Shown here: piece after piece, positions 12,236 through 22,913 of the stretch
How positions within the stretch are numbered: position 1 is the first letter of the stretch
Layout of the letters: the number at the start of each line of letters is the position of its first letter
DNA from: Hemibagrus wyckioides
Lineage: Eukaryota; Chordata; Actinopteri; Siluriformes; Bagridae
NCBI RefSeq assembly: GCF_019097595.1
Contig: NC_080717.1
Span: 10,973,336-11,037,335, forward strand
DNA length: 64,000 nt
Direction of reading: 5' to 3'
The notes under the pieces: model-generated
The model's input: only the letters and a program-made list of their open reading frames with translations
What the model was told of the DNA's origin: nothing
Database searches by the model: none
Program-made: the position numbers and the translations under genes

Positions 12236-13930
12236 GTACCACCTTAAGTCCAGTTTCTACATGCCAGGAATTCAATACAGTGTATATTGGTGGTGTGTGG
12301 CATATTGTGGATGAGTCTCATCCATTAAATCAAGGTCTTTTTAAAAAGAATGGGTTAGGATCTTCTAGAGCTATTCGAATAGACTGATTGAGGGCATTGC
12401 TTTGTGTTTGTAATGATATTAGATATTGGCAGATCCCTTGTGACTCCCATATCTTGTGCAACTTCATTTGTTTCACACCAATTCATGACTCTTCCTTTGG
12501 GTTACTCTGAGACATAGCAGTGTTCTAATGACTCCTGTCTGAGAGTCATCAAGATTCCAAGACTCCATTGTCCACACACTGCCTATGCCATTGCCTATCT
12601 GGATTAGATTATTATTTATTGTAATGACTGACAGTGATACATTCAACATCTGAGGGCTGACCATGATGGAGAAGATGCAATGCAGTTGGTCTGGTGGACG
12701 TACAGTATATGGGCTTCCCCTTGGGCCTTGGACAGGAACATTCCCAAATTGGTAAAACATCAGGGATTGAGCCCTGCCTGAGACCCAGGAACAATAAAGA
12801 TGTGAGACAGTTTTAGGGGCTGGCTAGATATTATTGTAAGTTTGAACTTGATTCAGTCCAGTGGTCCTAGACAGAAAATCACTGAAAAGCAAAAGAAAAT
12901 AAAAAATGAAGAATGACCCCAAAAGTCCAAAGCATGAGACACATAGGACGTCATACAAGTATAATAAAAATGAACGAGAAAAAGACATTTCATATACTGT
13001 AAGTGTAGCACTGTGAAATGCTTTTCTCCACATATCTGTGCTTGTTAGGAAGCTTACATCAAAGGGTCTGACAGCAAAGGGTCAGCATCCCTGGAGAAGA
13101 TGGGGGTTAAAGGCCTTTCTCTAGGGACCAACTGTCACAAAAAATATATAAATAAAGAATTCTTTAACAGTTGTTTAATGATAACAAAAGTCAGAAAACA
13201 GACAGTGGTCACAGGATTCATAACCAGAATATCAGGGGCAAGAGCAAAATCACAAACAAAACCAGGAAGCAACACAGTAAACAAGGGCTTGGTATAGTCA
13301 GATACATGGCATGAACTGAAAAATAGTTCACAGTGAATGAGAGTCATTTTAAACTGTGTGAGTTTTGGGAATTGGAGTATCTGTTTGCAGGTGAAGTGGT
13401 ACCAACAGTGGCAGAGAGAGAGGGATCAGGCGCAGGACATATCAGTAATCTATCGATTACTACTGGGATTGTAGCATTACCTTGGAACTCAAAGAGGTCA
13501 GTGAGGAATTCTAGGGTGAGCTAAGACTGGGGTTGATGATATGTGGGCAGGTTCTATTATGTATCCCAGAAATGCAATTGTGATCTGATGAAACTCACAT
13601 TTCTCACCTTTCACAAAGTGCTGGTGTTTAAGGAGACTCTGGAGGACTTGGGACATACATGGGAAAACATGGGTTTCAAAGAAGGGGAAGTAAACAAGAG
13701 TAGTAAATGTTGTCAGTGTATGCCACTACAAATTTACTCTGCATATCTCACAGCACATCGTTGATGAGTGTTGCAACTTAGTCTACAGAGTTGGACCACT
13801 CTGTCTGTGTAAAAGCAAAGGGTTATGTATCAGATGGAATGTAATATGAATATGATAACATCCTGTAATAAAAAACAGAGACAAAAACAAACTCCCAGCC
13901 TAAATGACAGTCACAACCCATATACTAGTG
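12236..13930. other. Unassigned DNA; LTR-like or repeat-like stretch near 13.14-13.30 kb
   Basis: No gene was recognised. 13140-13300 carries a run of 'caaaagtcagaaaacagaca' type sequence with repeated 'acaaa..cag' motifs, which resembles the flank of fish LTR elements. A compositionally similar stretch lies at 45750-45970. I cannot place either in a family. Confidence 0.3.
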
Positions 13931-14257
13931 AATATACGCCGATCAGACATAACAATATGACCACTGACAATTGAAGTGAATAACACTGATTATCTCCTCA
14001 TCATGGCACCTGTTAGTGGGTGGGATATATTAGGTAGAAAGTGAAGATTTTGTCCTCAAAGTTGATGTGTTAGAAGCAGGAAAAATGGGTAAGCGTAAGG
14101 ATTTGAGCGAGTTTGATGAAGGGCCAAATTGTGATGGCTAGATGACTGGATCAGAGCATCTCCAAAATGGCAGCTCTTGTGGGGTGTTCCCAGTCTGCAC
14201 TGGTCAGTATCTTTCAAAAGTTGTCCAAGGAAGGAGCAGTGGTGAACCGTGTTTTAC

Positions 14258-15781
14258 ACAAACAATACCCTGTAATGATAATGTGAAAGAGGTTTGTTTG
14301 AAACCTTTGCAAATTTATTAAAAATAAAAAACGAAAAAAAATCACATGTACATACTGTAAGTATTAACAGCCTTTGCGCAATACTTTGTTGAAGCACCTC
14401 TGGCACCAATTACAGCCTCAAGTCTTTTTGAGTATGATGCTACAAGCTTGGTACACCTATTTTTGGGCGGTTTCTCCCATTCTTCTTTGCAGGACCTCTC
14501 AATCTCCATCAGGTTGGATGGAGAGTGTTGGTTCACAGCCATTTTCAGATCGCTCCAGAGATGTTCAATCGGGTTCAAGTCTGGGCTCTGGCTGGGCCAC
14601 TCAAGGACATTCACAGAGTTGTTCCGTAGCCAATCCTTTGTTATCTTGGCTGTGTGCTTAGGGTTGTTGTCCTGTTGGAAGTCGCACCAGTCTGAGGTCC
14701 AGAGCGCTCTAGAGCAGGTTTTCATCAAGGATGTCTCTGTACATTGATGCATTCATCTTTCCTTCGATCCTGTGTAGTCTCCCAGTTCCTGCTGCTGAAA
14801 AACATCCCCACAGCATGATGCTGCCACCACCATGTGTCACTGCAGGGATGGTATTGGCCAGGTAATGAGTGGTGCCTGGTTTCCTCCAGACATGATGCTC
14901 GCCAATCAGGCCATCTTTGTTTCATCAGATCAGAGAATTTTGCTTTTCATGGTCTAAGAGGGCTTCAGGTGCCTTTTGGCAAACTCCAGACAGGCTGTCA
15001 TGTGCCTTTTCCCGAGGAGTGGCTTCCGTCTGTCCACTACACCATACAGGCCTGATTGATGGAGTGCTGCAGAGATGGTTGTTCTTCTAGAAGGTTCTCC
15101 TATCTCCTCAGAGAAATTCTGGAGCTCTTTCAGACTGACCCTCGGGTTCTTGGTCACCACCCTGACTAAGGCCCTTCTCCCCCGATCACTCAGTTTGGCT
15201 GGACAGCCCACTCTAGGAAGAGTCCTGGGGGTTCCAAACTTCTTCCATTTATGGATCACTGAGGCCACTATGCTCATTGGGACCTTCAATGCTGCAGAAA
15301 TTTTTCTGTACCCTTTCCCAGATCTGTGCCTCGATACAATCCTGTCTCGGAGGTCTACAGACAATTCCATGGACTTCATTGCTTGGTTTGTGCTCTGACA
15401 TGCACTGTTTAATGTGGGACTTTACAGTATATAGACAGGTGTGTGCCTTTCAAAATCATGTCCAATCAACTGAATTTACCACAGGTGGACTCCAATCAAG
15501 TTGTAGAAACATCTCAAGGATGATCAGTGGAAACAGACTGCACCTCAGTTTTGAGTGTCATGGCAAAGGCTGTGAATACTTATGTAAATGTGATTTTTTT
15601 TGTTTTTTGTTTTTAATAAATTTGCAAAGATTTCAAACAAACTTCTTTTACATTGTCATTATAGGGTATTGTTTGTAGAATTTTGAGGAAAATAATTAAT
15701 TTAATCCATTTTGGAATAAGGCTGAAACATAACAAAATGTGGAAAAAGTGAAGCACAGTGAATACTTTCCGGATGCACTGT
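14258..15781 (-). mobile_element. Tc1-like element (inner), minus strand, left end truncated
   Basis: The right end, 'actttccggatgcactgta', is a complete terminal repeat ending at 15781. Its inner part, 'cattgtcattatagggtatt' (15652-15671), reappears inverted at 14264-14290 as 'acaataccctgtaatgataa', but the outer 100 bp or so of the left terminal repeat is missing. It lies inside the outer Tc1 element at 13935-16466 and is therefore younger than that insertion. Confidence 0.85.
14342..15379 (-). pseudogene. Inner Tc1 transposase pseudogene (DD34E type)
   Basis: The N-terminal frame (15379 down to 14954) reads MKSMELSVDLRDRIVSRHRS, then helix-turn-helix segments KGYRKISAALKVP and RRTTISAALHQSGLYGV. 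The middle part, 14925-14725, is in another frame with [13 protein letters not shown] sequence disrupted. The C-terminal frame (14752 to 14342) contains FQQDNNPKHTAK (second Asp) and [11 protein letters not shown] (Glu), separated by 34 residues as in Tc1. A functional copy would bind its terminal repeats and cut and paste at TA sites; at least one frameshift between the two halves prevents this. Compared with most elements in the window the decay is mild. Confidence 0.85.
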
Positions 15782-16616
15782 AGCTGCAGACCATTCAGGG
15801 TGCCCATGCTGACCAATGGGCACGTGAGCATCAGAACTGGACCATGGAGCAATGGAAGAAGGTGGCCTGGTCTGATTAATCACATTTTCTTTTACACCAT
15901 GTGGATGGCTGGGTGTGTGTGTGTTGCTTACCTTGGGAACACATGGCACCAAGATGCACTATGGGAAAAAGGCAAGCCGGCGGAGGCAGTGTCATGCTCT
16001 GGGCAATGTTCTGCTGGGAATCTTTAGGTTCTGCCATCCATGTGGATGTTACTTTGGCATGTATCACCCTACCTAAACATTTTTGCAGACCATGTACACC
16101 CTTTTATGGAAACAGTTTTCCCTGATGACCTTGGCCTCTTTCGGCAGGATAATGCGCCATACCACAAAGCAAAAATGATTCAGGAATGATTTGATGAGCA
16201 CAACAATGAATTTGAGGTGTTGACTTGGCCTCCAAATTCCCCAGATCTCAACCAATGGAGCATCTGTGGGATTGGCTGGAGAAACAAGCCTGATCCATGG
16301 AGGCCTCACCTCGCAACTTACAGGACTTAAAGGATCTGCTGCTACATGTAATATCTTAGTGCCAGATACCACAGCACACCTTCAGGGATCTAGTTGAGTC
16401 CATGCCTAAAAGGGGGACCAACACAATATTAGGCATGTGGTCATAAGGTTAGGCCCAATCTATGTATACAATACAACAATATTTACAAAAACAGATTGGT
16501 ACATAGTGATTGTATACAAATATAGAGAGACAAACAGAAACAAGGGATAGATCAAGCTCATAGTCAGGATAGAAGTTTAAAACTAGAGTTTTCACAACCT
16601 AAACATGGAACAAGTG

Positions 16617-16712
16617 ACTTGGACAATGGAGCAGCAGCTGAAGCGGAGGCATACTGAGAATAACTGGAATACTGCATGGACTGAACACAAACACCCACAC
16701 AAAACATGTTAC
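16617..16712. repeat. Dispersed repeat unit, copy 1 (copy 2 at 18033-18148)
   Basis: Both copies share 'gcagctgaagc.ga' and 'tggactgaac', followed by 'acacaaaaca'. The Tigger-like element sits directly after copy 2. The pair may be parts of the same gypsy element that surrounds them. Confidence 0.45.
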
Positions 16713-16789
16713 ATACACTGGGTATATGGCACATACGAGTTTTATTTATATGATCAAGAGTACTGATTATGTAATCAGTGGGACTAAGT

Positions 16790-17262
16790 TTCTATCTAAC
16801 TCTATTAGCTCCAAATAATCTGGTCTGGAGTGAAGAGCCTGACACTGGAAACAAAACAAAAACTTGATCTCCAGCACAACATGAACAGTGAACTGTCTTA
16901 CAATCATGCTACTCCTTCATGTCATCCTGAGAGGAATTTAAAGCTTTTAGAACAGTATCCCTAGCTAACTTTAAACGCTCACAAAGGACATGAACATACA
17001 TCAAAATGGACCTCTCTTGCTGGGCTGTTGCTGGTGACATCTATCCTATAGGATGATTAATGGTCCTTGCACTGTGTGACTGAACACAAGTCTGAATGGA
17101 ATAAATCCAAGAGACTCCTGCACAGCATCACTGACAGCAAACAACAAAAGGAGAAACCCCTCATCCCAGTCTTTCCCTGTTTCCATACAATATGAGCACA
17201 GCATGTTCTTAAACATCTAATGGAAACATTCAATGGTGAGACCAACACACTGGAGACAACAG
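16790..17262 (-). pseudogene. Ty3/gypsy integrase C-terminal remnant
   Basis: Read on the minus strand, 17241 down to 17060 encodes VERFHQMFKNMLCSYC, then DWDEGFLLLLFAVSDAVQ and SLGFIPFRLVFSHTVQGP. These match the end of the integrase core and the region beyond it in fish gypsy elements, where the family has VFGHTVRGPL. Further along, near 16880-16800, GDQVFVLFPVSGSSLQ resembles the GDKVLVLLP chromodomain-like tail. Several stops lie between these pieces. It sits in the same strand and order as the RT remnant at 18716-19075, so both may derive from one element. Confidence 0.65.
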
Positions 17263-17466
17263 CCCTAACCAGAGCAGGGAAGCCTGTTGCAGAAAAGCAT
17301 AACTTCTTCTTGCCAGCTAATCAGGGGATCAAAATATTAGAGAAGACAGTTATTAAAGGAAGGGCATGTTTTCTACACTAATCAAATTCTCCTATGGTAG
17401 GTAGTGTAAATGTAGTTACATCAAACACTAGCATATTCACCAATAACAGCCAACTGACACACAACT

Positions 17467-17600
17467 GTGCACAAAGCAAGGTTCATAAAGAAATGGATGA
17501 GCAAGTTTGGTGTGGAGGAACTTGACTTGCCTGCACAGAAACTTCAACCTGATAGAACACCTTTGGGATGAATTAGAGCAGAGACTCTGAGCCATTCCAA
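17467..17600 (+). mobile_element. Tc1-like fragment, left arm of a fold-back
   Basis: The plus strand encodes VHKARFIKKWMSKFGVEELD, the part of Tc1 transposase after the second catalytic Asp, and then a damaged PDRTPLG stretch. 17512-17593 is the reverse complement, with mismatches, of 17782-17872. The family is the one present almost intact at 59592-60789. Confidence 0.7.
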
Positions 17601-17621
17601 AACTGCGATGTCTGTCTTTAC

Positions 17622-17880
17622 ATGCACATGAACTTAATATGGAGTTGGCCCACCCTTTGCAGCTATAACAGCTTCAACTCCACTGGGAAGTCTTTCCACA
17701 AGGTTTAGGAGTCTGTTTATGGGAATTTTTTATCTTTCCACTAGAAGCACATTTGTCAGGTCAGACACTGATGCTGGACATGAAGGTCTGGCTTGCAGTC
17801 TCTGCTCTAATTCATCTCAAAGGTATTCTGTCTGGTTGAGGTCAGGACTCTGTGCAGGCAAGTCAAATAAAGAACACTCA
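17622..17880 (-). mobile_element. Tc1-like fragment, right arm of a fold-back
   Basis: It carries the transposase 3' end in reverse: 'ccaccctttgcagctataac' at 17651-17670 is shared with 59691-59710. It then continues through 'ctgctctaattcatct' near 17800. With the fragment at 17467-17600 it forms an inverted pair with a spacer of about 190 bp. Confidence 0.75.
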
Positions 17881-18148
17881 AACCTGCTAAACATTCACAA
17901 TACCTGGAAAAAAAGCCCTGGAATACCAACTAAATTTAGTACTAAATTTGTTACAACCCATTTTAGGGTTGGGCCACACAGTGTGAGTAAAGGCAAAATG
18001 TCCTAGCTTTTATGTCTTTTTGGGCTGAAAGTAGCAACACTTGGATGACGGAGTAGCAGCTGAAGCAGAGCATGAATGTTCAGAGTGGAATGTGATGTGG
18101 ACCAACCTGTATGGACTGAACAGACACACATGCACACAAAACACAATA

Positions 18149-18714
18149 CAGTGGTACCTCGGTCCTCGACCACCCCTGTGTTTGAATTTTCGGTATTCGA
18201 TTCTAAATTTCAAGTCAATTTGACCTTGGTCTACGAAAATATTTTCAGTGTACAACTCGACCATCAGGAACACTAGTTCTTGTTTCATACAGGATTGCAA
18301 CGAATATCAACATTGAGAACAAAATTCGAATGAATGTTAATGTGAACTGTATTTTCAACACAAATTTTCAGTATTCGAAAATATTTTTCTGTGTTTGACC
18401 CGTCCTGAAAAGCACACACACTTTCCATGCGGCGTACCCTGGCGGAGACAATAGAGATGAAGCAGTTTACGTGGGTCATTTGTTCTGAAAGCATCATCTG
18501 TGATTCCTTGCGTTATAACCCCACGCTACCTTTTGTGGTATAATTTCAGTAGCTATGTCTCCGAAAAAGGGTAAATCAGGAATCAATGTTGCAAAGAGGA
18601 AAGAGCAACCATTGAGCTGAACAGATTAATTCGTTTTACATTATTTCCTATGGGGAAAAATAATTCGGTTTTCTACCAAATCGGTATTCGACCAGACTTT
18701 TGGAACGAATTAAT
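18149..18714 (+). mobile_element. Tigger/pogo-like nonautonomous derivative
   Basis: The left end 'cagtggtacctcggtcctcg' is the canonical Tigger-type terminus, preceded by TA at 18147-18148. The right part contains 'ttcctatggggaaaa' and 'atcggtattcgaccag' and stops at 'ggaacgaattaa' near 18713, so the last 20 bp or so of the right terminus is lost. Inside, a short ATG frame at 18555 reads MSPKKGKSGINVAKRK, matching the basic N terminus of Tigger transposases, but the rest of the transposase is missing. It must have depended on a transposase from another copy. Confidence 0.85.
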
Positions 18715-18715
18715 A

Positions 18716-19075
18716 TGGAGGTGGTGCTACAGAGTCTATATTGCATTATGCAAGTTGTATGGGCTGCAGAGGTCAAGTTTGTGAAAAATTGCTCTGGGAT
18801 GGCTGGCACAAGTACCTGTACTTGACTATGCACAAGTTGAGCCCCTGGTAGGCTATGCAAGGTCAAAGGCCTTCCTATTTTTTGCCACAAAAGAGAAGCT
18901 GGTAGATACAGGTGATGTGACTTGTCTGATATACCCCTGCTGGAAGGCCTCTTTCATGTATTGCTCCATAACCTGCTTTTTGACCACCAAGAGAGGATAA
19001 GCCCAGCTGCAGCAAGGTGACATGCAGGGCAGGAGCTCAGTGGTCATAAGGTCTGTATCGAGGCAGGCCACTGGC
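18716..19075 (-). pseudogene. Ty3/gypsy reverse transcriptase remnant
   Basis: The minus-strand frame 19071-18853 reads TTELLPCMSPCCSWAYPL, then MEQYMKEAFQQGYIRQVTSP and SFSFVAKN. This matches the start of the gypsy RT domain, where families have a 'YI...GIIRPSSSP...FFV' pattern. Continuing down to about 18720, LVPAIPEQ and a degraded FTKLDL..AYN segment follow. The YxDD active site is not reached because the Tigger derivative abuts at 18714. It is a dead fragment. Confidence 0.7.
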
Positions 19076-19168
19076 TTATTATTTTATTGAAGTCCTTTTA
19101 AACTGTGAGTGTGAGGCTGATGTATCACAGATGTGTTCAATCAGTAGCTGGGTGACTATGAGCAGGGA

Positions 19169-19188
19169 AGTGTGTGTGTGTGTGTGTT
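19169..19188. repeat. (GT)n microsatellite
   Basis: A short alternating GT run. Confidence 0.9.
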
Positions 19189-19284
19189 GTGGGTTGTGTA
19201 GTCTATAGCAGCCATGTGTGTATGGCACAGTGTCTGCTGAGAATTGGAGTTTGTGACTGCTGAAGACAGGACACCAGCAGTGAC

Positions 19285-19362
19285 AGCATGTCAGAGATGG
19301 AATTTGAACTCATGACCTTTTGATTATTAAAGCCCTAACCATTTGGTCACAATGGCCCCAAG
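19285..19362 (-). mobile_element. tRNA-derived SINE head fragment
   Basis: On the minus strand the order is a box-A-like segment ('accaaatggttagggc') followed by a box-B-like segment ('catgagttcaaattcc') at the spacing expected for a tRNA-type Pol III promoter. A second, better preserved SINE is at 49885-50090. Confidence 0.5.
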
Positions 19363-20285
19363 AACACAAGCAGAATCAAAATTGAGTTGCTGCGGTGAAA
19401 AAATCAGGTGTAAAATAGTAAAGTTGATTGCATACAATAAGGGTAGAAAACAGTTATATAATTATGTTAATAGGTATCTCTTAGTATTTAGATATAAGAA
19501 ATTAATTCATGCTTGTGAATGATTCAGCTAGATTTACTTAAAAACAGTTGATTACAAAGAAAAAAATAGGAGTTCTGAAACAGTAAGGGACTGTAAGTTG
19601 GGGTAAACATGGTGTATGTAGATCTTATGTAGCAGAACAGTGAATAACATGCTGTTTTAGCCTTATGTCCCAGGACACTTGCTTGCAAATGAAACCATGA
19701 CTATGTAATAACAAGGTATAAACTGTACAATGTCAGGTTGAAAGTATTTAAATCTTTATTGTGAGCTGCACTTAAATCAAAGACCTGCCAAAGCCAGGTG
19801 AAGCAGGTGGCAGACCAGAAGAGATCATAAACGGAGCCAAAATCCAACTGATCTGGCACTCATGAAATGACATTATTTCAGGTTACACGTTTTCCTCCTT
19901 GCTCAGAGGATGAGGATGTTGCTCATTCTAAGATGTGACAGCAGGTATGAATTCATTAACCAGATGATTTGCAAGACACCCTTGATCTGCATCAATTAGT
20001 GAGTGACCCTAGCAACACACAACAGTGGCGCACTGCTTTATCATAGCAATAATAATTAGAAGTATTAAATAACACTTTTTTTATTATGTAATTAGAGTGT
20101 TTAGCAGAAAAATGTAAAGGTATATTTCAAGGTAGTTACAGTTGCCATATTGTGTTCAGTGCGGATATTGCATAAATATACAATTATGCATGGATAAAAT
20201 TAGAATAAAATGGATTAGATTGCAGAGATGTACAATCTAATGGCTGCTGGGAGAAATGTTCCTTCATGCAGCAGAGTGCCAAGAA
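19363..20285. other. Unassigned DNA
   Basis: No gene or repeat family was recognised. Confidence 0.4.
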
Positions 20286-20289
20286 TGCA

Positions 20290-20737
20290 ACAGAATCAGC
20301 ATCCTACCACAACTCCCAGAATATAGCATGGCATGCAAACATGGCTGCTAAGGACTACAACACATGGCCATCACAAACACTTTCAGGTTCGTGTTCACCT
20401 AATTACTGATTGCACACATCTCCAACAGCCACCACAGCCATAGTATAAGCACTCAGTTCACACACACACACACACACACATATTATGCAAAGTATATGCT
20501 CTGTATTGTTTTTCAACAGTCATTACCAAGACCTTTGATTGTTTAGCACTATTCTGGTTATGGCATTTTTTCTGGTTTCCTCAACATGCTCTTGGCTAGC
20601 CATGTTTATTTTGTTTGTTGCTTGCCTGACTCTTGCCTGCATCTTGACACTGACCTTGAATCTTGTTCTTATTTTGATTGCCTGGATTAATAAAAACCTG
20701 TCAACCTGCACTTGCTTCCTCACCTGCATTCCTGACA
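20290..20737 (+). mobile_element. Probable solo LTR of a gypsy-type element
   Basis: The layout is that of an LTR: 'accacaactcccaga' near 20306 is typical of fish U3 starts, a TATA-like 'tagtataagc' is at 20441, an AATAAA signal at 20689-20694, and the end 'cctgcattcctgaca' stops at 20737. A (CA)n tract at 20457-20480 has expanded inside. I could not fix the left TG end or a target duplication. Confidence 0.5.
20457..20480. repeat. (CA)n microsatellite
   Basis: About eleven CA units within the probable LTR. Confidence 0.9.
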
Positions 20738-21303
20738 TGTCAGCATCACAGAACAACAGCCGTGAGGAGACAGAGAAAGCCAAATTGCCATTTACGAATA
20801 ACACAGAAATAAACTGAGGAAAATATTATTTGGCCATGCTCCTTCTTCACAGTTGATTTATATATGTCTATACTTTCATTCTATATAGGGCACATCTTCA
20901 GCTTTGATTTATTTTGGCCATAGGCAAGCTCTTAGCGTGACTTCTAGTGTAGTGGTTTTCAGATATTGCATCAGGACCCGCATTTGTCCCCTAAATTGAC
21001 CCAAAGGCAGTTTAAATTTATAACCCTTTTAATTTATTGTATTAACTGAATAGTGCAATAACGGTCAAACCATTAACGAAATGAGACTTCAACAAGGGAT
21101 AAAAACTGTTAAAAAAATACAATTTTGACCTTCCAAAAAGCTTTATTAAATACAGAAATTTATCTGTCCAATTTAACACCAGTTTATGCAGCATTAGATA
21201 ATAGAAATAATTAGGGTTAGGGAATAAATAATATCATATTTAATAAACCATTAATATCAGTTTTGAGCAAACAGGAAAATATAAATGCTGAAAATATGAA
21301 TGA

Positions 21304-21377
<74 letters not shown>

Positions 21378-22913
21378 GCTTATTATTAATGCTTGAGTCT
21401 GAAAGTGGTCATATTTGATATATGTATGATTAATAAAACCAGTTCATCCAAAATTATGGAGCGGGCTAAATGCCTTTGGTACAAAAAAAAATCCTCTACC
21501 AGGTTCTTTTAATTAGAGTTTCTCCAATTTATACTTAGAAGCAAAAAGTATAAACAAGCAGTGAACATCTACTGCTGTTGCCAGTTTTACTCACCTGGTT
21601 AAACATACTTTGCAGTTATCTTTTACAATTGCTTGGTCCCTGTTTAGTATTTGTCCATCAAGAAAGTATAAGCTATATGAAGAAAATTGAAGGTGGCTAT
21701 TGAAATACCAGTCCATAACTGAGGGTTAGACAAAGTACAGATTTTTGATGGAGGAAAGCAATACACTCCCAATCCATTGAAGTACAAGTAAAATGAACTG
21801 CTCTATTCTAATATTCAACATTTGTAATTCTGTTTAGTATAATTTATACATGACATCAGTCTGTTATTCCTTCTTTCCTGGGCTCATCTTTAAATGAGTG
21901 AAAAAGAAAGAAAGAAAACAAAGTCCACTATAATTGAGACAGCAGAGAGCCTCAAACTACTAAACAGGACTACTGTGTTCTGCTTGTAAATTCACAAAAA
22001 ATAAATTACTATTCCTCTAAGAGCCTTGCTGCCTTCAGTCAGCGAGCACAGTTTCACCGACTGTACTTTAATTGCATCCTTCCACTTTGATAACTGTGTC
22101 TGGGAGAAACACACACTGTTTCTAATGGAAGCCTGTTGCAGTGAGACCACAGGGCTCTGCTGTCTGCTCAAACTCCTGTTTGCCCTGAGGCAGTAAATCC
22201 CAGAGCTGCTACTCTCCTCCTTAGCTGAGGATGTCATGGGTTTGCACAGTCAAAATAAGTGTTTGTAATTTTCTGATGCCATGCGTTTATGGTTGCTCTC
22301 TTAATACTGTAGTAGGGGAACAATTTCTACATTCAACAGCATCAAAGTGCTCTTTTTTAAGTCAGTAAGTCTTCCTAAAAGGCATCTCAAGCAACCTATT
22401 TTTCTGGTATCAAACCTCTTTCAGTGCATTCCAATATGCTGGATACTACACTGGCTAAACACAGAAAGAAATAAGCTCTCTGATATTTATTAATTTTATT
22501 TACTAGGTCATGGCATGACAGAAAACAAATAGCAAATCTTTTTCTTGTGAGATTGAACCAGATTTGACTTTGAATAATGATTTGAAAAGCAATCACAATG
22601 TTGCATTTTTGGCAGCTTATCAACCAAATGCAGTAAGTCACACTCCTGGTTCATACTGTCATTATGGCAATACTCAGATATTGTATTTCCTGCTAGGAAA
22701 ACATTGTAGTCTGTGGTTATCTATGTATATCTCTGTAATGTTGGCCTTATTTTCTGTTTGCACAGCATGAAATAATTCTTTATGTGCTGTTCTCACCAGA
22801 TCCTGGTTTAGTGGCACAGTCAGCCACAAAGTTCTGGTTCTTGCTAATTAATTAATTTACATTGCATTTACATTTACATTAATTTAACAGTTACCTTCAA
22901 ATTTTTGCTGTTA
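20738..22913. other. Unassigned DNA with (TTA)n tract
   Basis: No gene was recognised. A minus-strand open frame at 21992-22237 (81 codons, Ser- and Gln-rich) stands out because its base composition is more GC-rich than the flanks, but I see no family signature or convincing splice sites. Confidence 0.4.
21307..21377. repeat. (TTA)n microsatellite
   Basis: About 23 uninterrupted trinucleotide units. Confidence 0.95.

Larger units (their letters stand above)
14085..16430 (+). pseudogene. Outer Tc1 transposase pseudogene
   Basis: The start MGKRKDLSEFDE at 14085 is followed by a one-base insertion. The frame then continues with QSISKMAALVGCSQSALVSI, the helix-turn-helix, after a stop near 14143. 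Past the inserted element, 15815-15880 encodes HQNWTMEQWKKVAWSD, where the first catalytic Asp is kept but is followed at once by a TAA (15877-15879). 15961-16020 encodes a glycine-rich motif reading RQAGGGSVMLWAMFCWE. The second Asp is present in RQDNAPYHKA near 16145. A TGA follows near 16187, and a one-base deletion destroys the IEHLW motif containing the Glu near 16255. At least two stops and two frameshifts make it inactive. Confidence 0.8.
13935..16466 (+). mobile_element. Tc1-like element (outer) split by a second Tc1-like element
   Basis: The left end reads 'gccgatcagacataacaa' and the right end reads 'tcataaggttaggcccaat', a degenerate inverted pair of a well-known fish Tc1 family. 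The 5' coding part (14085 to about 14250) and the 3' coding part (15782-16435) belong to the same transposase. They flank 14258-15781, which belongs to a different family on the other strand. About 190 bp of the outer coding sequence, roughly residues 55-120, is missing at the junction, so insertion was accompanied or followed by deletion. Confidence 0.8.

Noticed and set aside
14374..15678. Several plus-strand open frames over the inner Tc1 element
   Set aside because: They are antisense shadows of the minus-strand transposase.
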